DNA from: Chloroflexota bacterium
GTDB lineage: Bacteria; Chloroflexota; Anaerolineae; Anaerolineales; Anaerolineaceae
NCBI GenBank assembly: GCA_019136175.1
Contig: JAGVUS010000445.1
Coordinates: forward strand, 1 to 7,670
Direction of reading: 5' to 3'
Length of the DNA stretch: 7,670 bases
Position numbers and translations under genes: made by a program. The notes under the pieces were generated by a model, which saw only the letters and a list, made by a program, of their open reading frames with translations, was not told the DNA's origin and searched no databases. Positions 1 to 6,471 of the stretch are shown one piece after another. Each line of letters starts with the position of its first letter. Position 1 is the first letter of the stretch.

Positions 1-536
1 CTGTCATCCGCGAGGCTGCCTCGCGGGTGGCTGAATTTATTCACCAACTCACCGGCGGTGATGGGGCTGCCTGGGTCAATTCCTATTTGCCTGCCATCCT
101 CACCCGACCGGGTTTGATGGGGAAACTGCCGTTTCTGAAAGACAAGAGTTTTGTGTATCCCTGGACACAGGTTCGCCTGAGTCCGTATTTCATGAATGGC
201 GGCATCCGGCACATTGTTCACGAAATGGGGCATGTCCTGGATAACAGCCTGGGCGGGCTGGTTCCCGCCACGTTTGTGGGAGGTGGCGCTGCCGACAGGA
301 TGCTTAAAGCGGTTGGCGGACATCCGGAACATTGTTTTCCCCGCTTTGTTCCCCGCAAGGATTATGCCATTCGATGTTCACCTCAAGAGTGCTGGGCAAA
401 CCCGACCGCCTATGGGAATACCTGTGTTGCAGAGGATTTTGCTGAAACATTTACCTGGACAATTTTTGACCCTGTCAAAGTTCCTGTCCGGCGGCTTGCC
501 TGGATGCAGGAATTTCTTGCGAACTTAAAGCCGTGA
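1..536 (+). CDS. Putative zinc metallopeptidase, gluzincin-like, C-terminal part (5' end outside window)
   Basis: The frame is open to the left edge (first whole codon at 3), so this is probably the 3' end of a longer gene. A GTG at 27 is possible as a start but has no convincing Shine-Dalgarno. Counting from that GTG, HEMGH lies at residues 65-69 (nt 219-233), the HExxH zinc-binding and catalytic motif. EDFAE lies at residues 136-140. In families such as the anthrax lethal-factor type peptidases, a Glu about 50-70 residues downstream in an ExxAE-like setting is the third zinc ligand, so E136 (or E140) is the candidate here. Four Cys (103, 117, 122, 133) lie between or near these motifs and could form disulfides, which would fit an extracytoplasmic protein; this is inference. 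Any signal peptide would lie outside the window. The substrate is unknown. The stop TGA is at 534-536, 55 nt before lpdA on the same strand. The metallopeptidase fold is likely; the exact family is uncertain. Confidence 0.7.
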   Translation, partial: VIREAASRVAEFIHQLTGGDGAAWVNSYLPAILTRPGLMGKLPFLKDKSFVYPWTQVRLSPYFMNGGIRHIVHEMGHVLDNSLGGLVPATFVGGGAADRMLKAVGGHPEHCFPRFVPRKDYAIRCSPQECWANPTAYGNTCVAEDFAETFTWTIFDPVKVPVRRLAWMQEFLANLKP

Positions 537-578
537 GACGTTTACCGGTTTTGGATATCATCATCTCAATGAATGACC

Positions 579-584
579 AAGGAG
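579..584 (+). promoter_or_regulatory. Shine-Dalgarno of lpdA
   Basis: AAGGAG lies 7 nt before the ATG at 592. This is near-ideal spacing and fixes the lpdA start. I saw no clear promoter in the 55-nt gap upstream, so lpdA may be read through from the peptidase gene. Confidence 0.85.
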
Positions 585-591
585 AAAAGAT

Positions 592-1989
592 ATGGCAGAA
601 TATGATGTGGTTGTAATTGGAGCGGGACCTGGGGGGTATGTGGCGGCAATTCGGGCATCCCAGCTTGGATTAAAAACAGCGATTGTGGAAAAACAGTGGA
701 TGGGTGGTGTTTGTCTGAATGTGGGCTGCATTCCCTCCAAGTCCCTGCTGCGAAACGCTGAATTGGCACATATTTTGCGGGAGCGCACCAAGGAATTTGG
801 TATCTCGGTGGAAAATTTGCAGTTGGATTATTCCGCCGCCGTCAAGCGGAGCCGGCAGGTATCCAACCGCTTGACTAAAGGGATTGGTTTACTGATGCGC
901 AAGAACAATATTGACCAGTACATGGGTGTTGCCCGCCTGGCAGCCAGGGACCGGGTGGTTGTCCTGGATGCGGATGGAAAATCGCAGGAACTGGTGACAA
1001 AGAATGTCATCATTGCAACAGGGGCGCGATCGGCATTGATCCCGGGGGTTGTACCGGATGGCGAAAAAATCCTCACTTACCTGGAAGCCATTCTCCAGGA
1101 AAAGCGCCCGGCTTCGGTTGTCATCATTGGCGCTGGAGCAATTGGGATGGAGTTTGCCACCATTTGGAGTTCTTATGGAACTGAAGTCACAATTGTGGAA
1201 ATGCTTCCCCGCATCCTGCCGCTGGAAGATGAAGAAGTGAGCAATGAGCTTGCCAAGGCTTTCACCAAGCGGGGTGTCAGGCTTCTTACCGGTACCCGGG
1301 TGCAAAAGGTGGAAACCACCGATACAGGCGTTCGGGTGACGGTTGGCGAAGGGGATGCCCTTCAGGTGTTGGAAGCTGAACAAGCCCTTGTGGCAATTGG
1401 ATTCAAGCCCAACTCGGCGGACCTTGGGTTGGAAGAAGTCGGTGTGGAACTGACCGAACGAAAATTCATTAAAATTGATGGGCACATGGCGACAAATGTA
1501 CCGGGAATCTGGGCGATTGGTGATGTGACCGGTCAACTCCTGCTTGCGCACGTGGCATCCGCCCAGGGAATCGTGTGTGCCGAATCGATTGCCGGGGTGG
1601 ACACTGTGGCATTGGATTATCGCATGATGCCGCGGGCGACCTATTGCCAGCCCCAGGTTGCCTCGTTTGGGTTAACCGAAGCCCAGGCAAAGGAAGCCGG
1701 TTACGAGGTAAAAATTGGCAGGTTCCCTTTCCAACCCAACGGAAAGGCATTGGGGTTGGGTGATTACGCCGGTTTTGCAAAAATAATTACGGACGCAAAG
1801 TATGGCGAGATTCTCGGTGCACACCTGATTGGTCCGGAAGTATCGGAATTGTTGCCGGAATTGACCCTGGCACAACGCATGGAACTGACTGCCGCGGAAA
1901 TTGCCCGGAATGTCCATGCCCATCCGACATTGAGTGAGGTGCTGATGGAAGCCGCTCATGGTGTGGAGGGGCATCCCATCCATATTTGA
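592..1989 (+). CDS. lpdA: Dihydrolipoamide dehydrogenase (E3)
   Basis: This FAD enzyme reoxidises dihydrolipoamide on the E2 subunit of 2-oxoacid dehydrogenases, or on the H protein of glycine cleavage, and passes electrons to NAD+. It is cytoplasmic and works as a homodimer. The 465 residues match the usual family length of about 460-475. An N-terminal FAD Rossmann motif, GAGPGG, is at 10-15. The redox disulfide is C41 and C46 within GGVCLNVGCIPSK. The second, NAD-binding GAGAIG is at 180-185, with E203 at the end of the next strand as expected for NAD rather than NADP. The second FAD motif, around WAIGDVTG, is at 307-314. The C-terminal dimer domain carries HPTLSE at 444-449, giving the catalytic His444-Glu449 pair. 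All key residues are intact. No E1, E2 or glycine-cleavage gene is in the window, so the partner complex cannot be named. Start ATG is supported by AAGGAG 7 nt upstream; the stop is TGA. Confidence 0.96.
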   Translation: MAEYDVVVIGAGPGGYVAAIRASQLGLKTAIVEKQWMGGVCLNVGCIPSKSLLRNAELAHILRERTKEFGISVENLQLDYSAAVKRSRQVSNRLTKGIGLLMRKNNIDQYMGVARLAARDRVVVLDADGKSQELVTKNVIIATGARSALIPGVVPDGEKILTYLEAILQEKRPASVVIIGAGAIGMEFATIWSSYGTEVTIVEMLPRILPLEDEEVSNELAKAFTKRGVRLLTGTRVQKVETTDTGVRVTVGEGDALQVLEAEQALVAIGFKPNSADLGLEEVGVELTERKFIKIDGHMATNVPGIWAIGDVTGQLLLAHVASAQGIVCAESIAGVDTVALDYRMMPRATYCQPQVASFGLTEAQAKEAGYEVKIGRFPFQPNGKALGLGDYAGFAKIITDAKYGEILGAHLIGPEVSELLPELTLAQRMELTAAEIARNVHAHPTLSEVLMEAAHGVEGHPIHI

Positions 1990-2017
1990 TCTGCAGCCAA
2001 TCTTTCAACCCTGTGGG

Positions 2018-2049
2018 TCAAAACAATCCATTCATTTTCCATTCCATCA
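2018..2049 (+). promoter_or_regulatory. G-free, C-containing stretch after lpdA; possible Rho-utilisation site
   Basis: No G occurs in these 32 nt, while about a third are C, mostly in TC or CC dinucleotides. It starts 29 nt after the lpdA stop. Rho prefers unstructured, C-rich and G-poor RNA, so this could help terminate lpdA transcripts in a Rho-dependent way. The assignment is inference from composition only. Confidence 0.3.
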
Positions 2050-2080
2050 GGCTATGGTGGAACACACCATAGCTTGATGG
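2044..2080 (+). terminator. 16-pair hairpin between lpdA and secA (terminator or transcript-end stem; no U-tract)
   Basis: Positions 2044-2059 pair with 2065-2080 around a 5-nt loop (GAACA). All are Watson-Crick pairs except one G-T at 2050/2074. The stem is strong, but no T-run follows on either strand, so it is not a textbook intrinsic terminator. It follows the G-free stretch and ends about 40 nt before the secA -10. It could be a U-less terminator, a stem protecting the lpdA mRNA 3' end, or a DNA palindrome used as an operator for secA. Confidence 0.5.
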
Positions 2081-2118
2081 TTGGAGCATCAACCTGCTTA
2101 TATCGGGGTGTCTACTCA

Positions 2119-2127
2119 TGCTATAAT
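2119..2127 (+). promoter_or_regulatory. Extended -10 promoter of secA
   Basis: TGcTATAAT is a perfect extended -10 element (TG at 2119-2120, TATAAT at 2122-2127). No good -35 hexamer is found at 16-18 bp spacing, which is typical of extended -10 promoters. Transcription would begin near 2133-2134, giving a leader of only about 20 nt. That leaves no room for a SecM-type arrest peptide upstream of secA. Confidence 0.75.
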
Positions 2128-2138
2128 TTCCCTCCGAG

Positions 2139-2144
2139 AAAGGA
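2139..2144 (+). promoter_or_regulatory. Shine-Dalgarno of secA
   Basis: AAAGGA (within GAGAAAGGA) lies 9 nt before the ATG at 2154. It supports this start, and the encoded N-terminus begins as SecA proteins usually do, placing the Walker A lysine at residue 108. Confidence 0.75.
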
Positions 2145-2153
2145 TTCTGGCAT

Positions 2154-5100
2154 ATGTTCCAAAAAATAGTCCGCTTCCTGGGGGGAGACCCGCAGGGGCG
2201 TGCGTTAAAGAAATATCTTGACCTGGTCAACCAGATCAATGAACTGGAGCCCCGGTATGAAAGCCTGGAGGATGATCAGCTGGCAGCTTCTACAGCGGAA
2301 TTCCGGGAGAGGGTTCGCAATGGGGAGACACTGGAAGACATCCTGCCCGAAGCATTTGCTGTGGTGCGGGAAGCTGCAAAACGGACCATCGGGCAGCGGC
2401 ATTATGATGTGCAGTTAATTGGCGGGATGACCCTGCACGATGGAAAGATTGCAGAAATGCGGACCGGTGAAGGAAAAACCCTCATGGCAACCCTGCCGGT
2501 CTATCTCAACTCTCTGACAGGGCGCGGGGTTCACCTTGTGACAGTGAATGATTACCTGGCACGCCGGGATGCGCGCTGGATGGCAAGCATCTACCACGCT
2601 CTTGGTCTTTCGGTGGGTGTGCTGCAAATGGCATCCCGGACAGAAAATGGATTGAAAGCCTTCCTGGTGGACCTGGAAAAACGTTCCCCCTTTGAAGATC
2701 AAGATCAACTGCGGCTGGTGGAACGGCGGGAAGCATATGCTGCCGATATTACTTACGGCACCAACAGCGAATTTGGCTTTGATTTTCTGCGGGACAACCT
2801 GACAATGCGGAAGAGCGACCGCGTTCAGCGGGGTCATTATTTTGCCATTATCGATGAAGTGGATAATATTCTGATTGATGAAGCCCGTACTCCATTGATT
2901 ATCTCTGGTCCGGCTTCTGATGATACTTCCTTGTATGACCGCATGGCACAGGTGGTTCGGCAGTTAAAACCTGAGGAAGTGGAAGTTAATGAAAAGGATC
3001 GCACGGTCAACCTGACGGAAATTGGTGAGGCTCGGGTTGAGGACATTTTACAAATGCCGCTGCGCGATCCGGACCGACCGGATGACATCAATCCGGAACA
3101 GGCGCGTATCTGGGGGTATTTGGAGCAGGCACTTCGGGCGCAATACCTCTTCCGCCGCAACAAGGATTATATTGTGCAGGCGGGCAGGGTGGTCATTGTG
3201 GATGAATTTACGGGCAGGTTGATGCCGGGACGCCGCTGGTCCGAAGGATTGCACCAGGCTGTGGAAGCAAAGGAAGGCGTCCGGGTGGAACCGGAAAACG
3301 TAACCTACGCGACAATCACCATCCAAAATTATTTCCGCATGTACGAAAAACTGGCGGGCATGACTGGAACTGCCATGACAGAGCAGGAGGAATTCCAGAA
3401 GATCTACAAGCTGGAGGTCATGCCCATACCCACCAACCTTGAGTACAACGCCACCAATACCGGATCTCCATTGGTGGAAATGCAGGGCAAGGATGAGGAT
3501 GGATATAAGACAACCTACTATGCCCGCCGGAACGATCCGCAACATTCTCCGGTTTTCTGGCAGCGCAAGGATTATCCGGATGTGGTTTACCGCACCGAAG
3601 AAGCCAAACTGCGCGCCATCACCCTGGAAATCCTCCGGTTTCACGTCATGGGCAGACCACAGCTTGTGGGTACAACTTCCGTGGAACATTCCGAGCGTCT
3701 GTCTGCCAGGTTGCAGGCGGAGATGGTTCGGCGCTTGCTTCAAGCCATGCTGGTGCGGGATGCCTGGCTGGAAAAAAACGGCAAAACGGATTCCCAGACT
3801 GCCATTCCTGAATTGAAATTTCTCAATAAGCCTCTCCCGGACGTCAATCCTGGAGAGATGCGTTCGGTGGCGCGAACGGCAGGATTGAATACCATCAATC
3901 CTGAAGATCCAGAAAACCTGGCTCGCTTGCTACCCATGGTTGGATTGACTGCCGATGATCAACCCCGCCTGTTAAAGGTGCTGCAAGGAGGAATTCCCCA
4001 CCAGGTTTTGAATGCCCGCAAGCATGATGAGGAAGCCGGGATTATTGCCCGCGCTGGTGCCTTTGGGATGGTAACGATTGCAACCAACATGGCAGGGCGC
4101 GGTGTGGATATCAAGCTGGGTGGGGATTTGCCAGATGCGGTGCGCCGGGATGTGACCCGCATATTGCGAAGGGCAGGCATCAATCCCTATGCCATGACGG
4201 ACAACCAGTTGTTCCAGGAATTGAAGAGCGTTCCGGGGGAGCAGTATGGGATTTATGAAGAATCTGCCCTGGTCTTTTTGCAGCACATGGACGAGATGGA
4301 AAAAGTCCGCACGCTGGGCGGGCTGCATGTGATTGGCTCGGAGAGGCATGAAGCCCGCCGGATCGACAACCAGTTGAGGGGGCGCGCTGCCCGCCAGGGA
4401 GACCCGGGTTCTTCACGTTTTTACCTGTCGCTTGAAGATGACCTGATGCGTCTCTTTGGAGGTGGTCAGGTGGAAGCCCTGATGGCACGGTTGAAACTGG
4501 ATGACAATATTCCGATTGAAAGCGGCGTGTTGGGACGGGTGGTGGAACAATCGCAAACCCGCGTGGAGGGCAACAATTTCGATGTCCGAAAACGCCTGTT
4601 GGAGTATGATGATGTCCTTAACACCCAGCGTAAAAGAATATTTGCCCAGCGGGACCTGGTATTTGAAAAGCCGGACCTGACCGAAGATATAGAAGACATG
4701 CTGAAAATTGAGGTGGAAAAGCGTGTCCGGGAAGCGCTGCAGGATGAGGAAGGTCCCTGGAAACTCCTGGCTTACCTGGATGACGTTCAACCGATGATCG
4801 ATGTGGAAGGTGTCACATTCCCATCGTACTCCCTGCGCCTGCTTTCAGAAGAACTTGCCCGCAGGCTGCAAGCGGAGCAGAACCTGCGACCGGAGTCCGT
4901 GTTGGTCCACCTTTTGGATATGGCGGCTCAATCGCTGGAGGAGGAACAGGAGCATCTTGTCCGACAGGTGCGCGTGCTGCTGGAAAAGGTGGAGGAAAGC
5001 CTGGAACGGCAGCGGCAGGAACGCGAGGATGCCATTGATATGTTCCTGGATGGTCTGAAGGTGCAGGATGAAAGCCAGCCGCCACGCCGTCCGCAGGAGA

Positions 5101-6191
5101 TGGTGAATGATCTCTCGGACATGCTGCGGGTGCCGTTGCGGCTTTCCCCGGAACAAATGCGTGGTGTCGCTGAAGGATCCAAGCCAGCCATGGAAGTTGT
5201 CCGGGAGCAGGTGGATGGCATCCTTGTTGGAACTGCGTTGACCCGTCTGGTGGGCTCGCTGGAACGGCGCAGCGGTGACCTGGAATTGAAATTGGGGCAG
5301 TTGCAGGGTCTCTCGTGGGATGAAATCACCGCATTGATTCTGCAGGCACTGGAAAACGCGTACCAGCAAAGGGTAAACCGGCTGCTGGGGGACGAGGGGC
5401 AAATTGCCCGGGACCTGGAGCCAGTGATGGAAAAATTGGGGCAGGCAGCCCTGAATCCACGGAATTTCCCCGCCTTCTTCATCCTGATGGCACAGGGAAA
5501 GCAAATGGGTTTTGACCGGCGCACCCACCGCCAGGTATATCGACGGGTTAACCGGATCAATTATGTATTTTATGCCGCCCGTTTCCTGGAACGGCGGGAG
5601 GAAGAAGAACTTCTGAACGAAGTACTGGAACATTTACACAAAGCGGAAGAAGCCATCCGGGTTCTACGCGGGCGGGCGGAATACGGCAGGCTGGTTCAGA
5701 ACCAGGTGACGTTATCCCGCCTTGATCCGGCAGTCCAGGTTTTGCTCGGTGAGGAACTGGGAGCAGAGAGGTACAGCCAGGTTGCGGATCAACCCCTGAT
5801 GGACCTGGATCCGGATTTGCGGGAGAGGGTTGCCCTTTTGCTTGGTCAGCGTCGCCAGAATGAATCTTATCGCGAATTGCTCTTGCGAACGATTTCACAT
5901 TACTGGGTTGAATACCTGACGCAGATTGAAGGCTTGCGGGTGTCCATTTCGATGGAGTCGTATGCCCAGAAGGATCCCCTGGTGCAATACAAATCCCGGG
6001 CATCCGAATTGTTTCAAGAGCTTCTGGCGGACATCCGCTCCGGTGTGGCAACCGCCATGTTCACCTATCGTCCGAGCCGCAGTTCGGAGGAGGTATTAGA
6101 TCCATCCCAGTCTGCAGATTCTGTTGAAGGAGAAGATGAATCCGAGTCCGCACCCTCTGCCGGGCAAAAGAAGAAGCGCCGACGGCATTAA
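2154..6191 (+). CDS. secA: SecA preprotein translocase ATPase, enlarged form (1345 aa)
   Basis: SecA is the ATP-driven motor that pushes unfolded preproteins through SecYEG at the inner membrane face. Walker A MRTGEGKT is at 102-109. Walker B DEVDNILIDEARTPLIISG is at 234-252, followed by the preprotein cross-linking domain to about 385. IVDEFTGRLMPGRRW (348-362), TNMAGRGVDI (644-653) and QLRGRAARQGDPGSSRFYL (740-758) complete the two motor domains. The helical scaffold starts near NNFDVRKRLLEYDD (807-820). The two-helix finger spans W1251 to about 1276. Usual SecA is about 840-900 aa. Comparison with E. coli SecA recalled from memory gives extra blocks near 165-190 (+25), 429-471 (+38), 521-615 (+89), 658-721 (+30) and 840-1245 (about +300). 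The zinc-binding CxCxSG tail is absent; the protein ends in a Ser/Glu-rich linker and KKKRRRH. It contains no cysteine. The frame is intact and I saw no intein motifs. The promoter and Shine-Dalgarno lie just upstream. Confidence 0.97.
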   Translation: MFQKIVRFLGGDPQGRALKKYLDLVNQINELEPRYESLEDDQLAASTAEFRERVRNGETLEDILPEAFAVVREAAKRTIGQRHYDVQLIGGMTLHDGKIAEMRTGEGKTLMATLPVYLNSLTGRGVHLVTVNDYLARRDARWMASIYHALGLSVGVLQMASRTENGLKAFLVDLEKRSPFEDQDQLRLVERREAYAADITYGTNSEFGFDFLRDNLTMRKSDRVQRGHYFAIIDEVDNILIDEARTPLIISGPASDDTSLYDRMAQVVRQLKPEEVEVNEKDRTVNLTEIGEARVEDILQMPLRDPDRPDDINPEQARIWGYLEQALRAQYLFRRNKDYIVQAGRVVIVDEFTGRLMPGRRWSEGLHQAVEAKEGVRVEPENVTYATITIQNYFRMYEKLAGMTGTAMTEQEEFQKIYKLEVMPIPTNLEYNATNTGSPLVEMQGKDEDGYKTTYYARRNDPQHSPVFWQRKDYPDVVYRTEEAKLRAITLEILRFHVMGRPQLVGTTSVEHSERLSARLQAEMVRRLLQAMLVRDAWLEKNGKTDSQTAIPELKFLNKPLPDVNPGEMRSVARTAGLNTINPEDPENLARLLPMVGLTADDQPRLLKVLQGGIPHQVLNARKHDEEAGIIARAGAFGMVTIATNMAGRGVDIKLGGDLPDAVRRDVTRILRRAGINPYAMTDNQLFQELKSVPGEQYGIYEESALVFLQHMDEMEKVRTLGGLHVIGSERHEARRIDNQLRGRAARQGDPGSSRFYLSLEDDLMRLFGGGQVEALMARLKLDDNIPIESGVLGRVVEQSQTRVEGNNFDVRKRLLEYDDVLNTQRKRIFAQRDLVFEKPDLTEDIEDMLKIEVEKRVREALQDEEGPWKLLAYLDDVQPMIDVEGVTFPSYSLRLLSEELARRLQAEQNLRPESVLVHLLDMAAQSLEEEQEHLVRQVRVLLEKVEESLERQRQEREDAIDMFLDGLKVQDESQPPRRPQEMVNDLSDMLRVPLRLSPEQMRGVAEGSKPAMEVVREQVDGILVGTALTRLVGSLERRSGDLELKLGQLQGLSWDEITALILQALENAYQQRVNRLLGDEGQIARDLEPVMEKLGQAALNPRNFPAFFILMAQGKQMGFDRRTHRQVYRRVNRINYVFYAARFLERREEEELLNEVLEHLHKAEEAIRVLRGRAEYGRLVQNQVTLSRLDPAVQVLLGEELGAERYSQVADQPLMDLDPDLRERVALLLGQRRQNESYRELLLRTISHYWVEYLTQIEGLRVSISMESYAQKDPLVQYKSRASELFQELLADIRSGVATAMFTYRPSRSSEEVLDPSQSADSVEGEDESESAPSAGQKKKRRRH

Positions 6192-6203
6192 TTGTTCATT
6201 ATG

Positions 6204-6256
6204 AATTTCCAGCCTGCATGGAGAAACACGATCAACCTGTGTGCAGGCTGGAAATT
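6204..6256 (+). terminator. 15-bp inverted repeat after secA, probable terminator
   Basis: Positions 6204-6218 and 6242-6256 are perfect inverted repeats of 15 bp around a 23-nt loop. The repeat starts 12 nt after the secA stop. The sequence that follows, 6257-6276, is T-rich but interrupted, so termination may be partial. The long loop is unusual for an intrinsic terminator, so a small dispersed palindromic repeat is an alternative. Confidence 0.6.
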
Positions 6257-6283
6257 GTTAATACTTTTCATATTTTCATCAGC

Positions 6284-6312
6284 TTGCGTAGGGTTTGTAT
6301 ACATGATATAAT
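6284..6312 (+). promoter_or_regulatory. Promoter of rho (-35 and extended -10)
   Basis: TGaTATAAT at 6304-6312 is a perfect extended -10. A partial -35, TTGCGT at 6284-6289, stands at exactly 17 bp. An 8-bp palindrome, TGTATACA (6296-6303), fills the end of the spacer. Transcription would start near 6318-6319, giving a leader of about 150 nt before rho. Confidence 0.75.
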
Positions 6313-6318
6313 CCGATT

Positions 6319-6471
6319 GGCTCTTGGGTGACTGTGTTGGTGACACCAACCATCTGGAGGGCTTGGAACTCCCAACGAAAGATGAATTGAATACGATCCA
6401 TGAGGAACCTGCTTGAGCGGGTTAGCTTGTTTTTGCCTCAACCAATCATTCCATGAGAAACTGAGAATACA
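6319..6471 (+). promoter_or_regulatory. Structured rho leader, possible attenuation region
   Basis: This leader is long compared with the roughly 20-nt secA leader. A 6-bp hairpin GTTGGT/ACCAAC is at 6336-6350. TTGGG at 6324-6328 can pair with CCCAA at 6371-6375, and GTTGG (6336-6340) could pair alternatively with CCAAC at 6372-6376. A second stem, 6406-6412 with 6417-6423 and loop TTGA, is followed by five T at 6430-6434, like a weak intrinsic terminator. The stretch 6436-6453 has 8 C and no G. In E. coli rho is autoregulated by termination in its leader; a similar role here is inference. I could not match the leader to a known riboswitch class. Confidence 0.4.
6400..6456 (+). CDS. Possible 18-aa leader ORF upstream of rho (MRNLLERVSLFLPQPIIP)
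   Basis: An ATG at 6400 opens 18 codons ending at TGA 6454-6456, 15 nt before the rho ATG. It spans the hairpin and T-run of the leader, so its translation could affect folding. There is no recognisable Shine-Dalgarno upstream of the ATG, and an ORF this short is easily expected by chance. E. coli rho also has a short leader ORF (rhoL), but I see no sequence likeness. Confidence 0.2.
   Translation: MRNLLERVSLFLPQPIIP

Noticed and set aside
889..1551. 220-codon open frame on the - strand inside lpdA
   Set aside because: lpdA on the + strand has every catalytic motif across this stretch. The antisense frame shows no domain and looks like a shadow.
2081..2153. SecM-like secretion-monitor ORF upstream of secA
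   Set aside because: The predicted secA leader is only about 20 nt and contains no ORF with an arrest-like sequence.
2018..2239. 73-codon - strand frame spanning the lpdA-secA gap
   Set aside because: It overlaps the secA promoter, Shine-Dalgarno and start in antisense and shows no motif.
3714..3995. Intein or mobile insertion in secA
   Set aside because: The segment has no Cys or Ser splice junction with a terminal His-Asn, and no homing-endonuclease motif. The extra blocks occur at several places and share the base composition of the rest of the gene.
4845..5633. 262-codon open frame on the - strand inside secA
   Set aside because: It lies opposite the intact secA frame, has no Shine-Dalgarno or recognisable motif, and has the His/Gln/Pro/Leu-rich composition typical of an antisense shadow of Glu/Leu/Arg-rich coding sequence.
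6319..6400. Known riboswitch or T-box in the rho leader
   Set aside because: The short pairings do not match any conserved core that I can recognise, and rho is not a usual riboswitch target.
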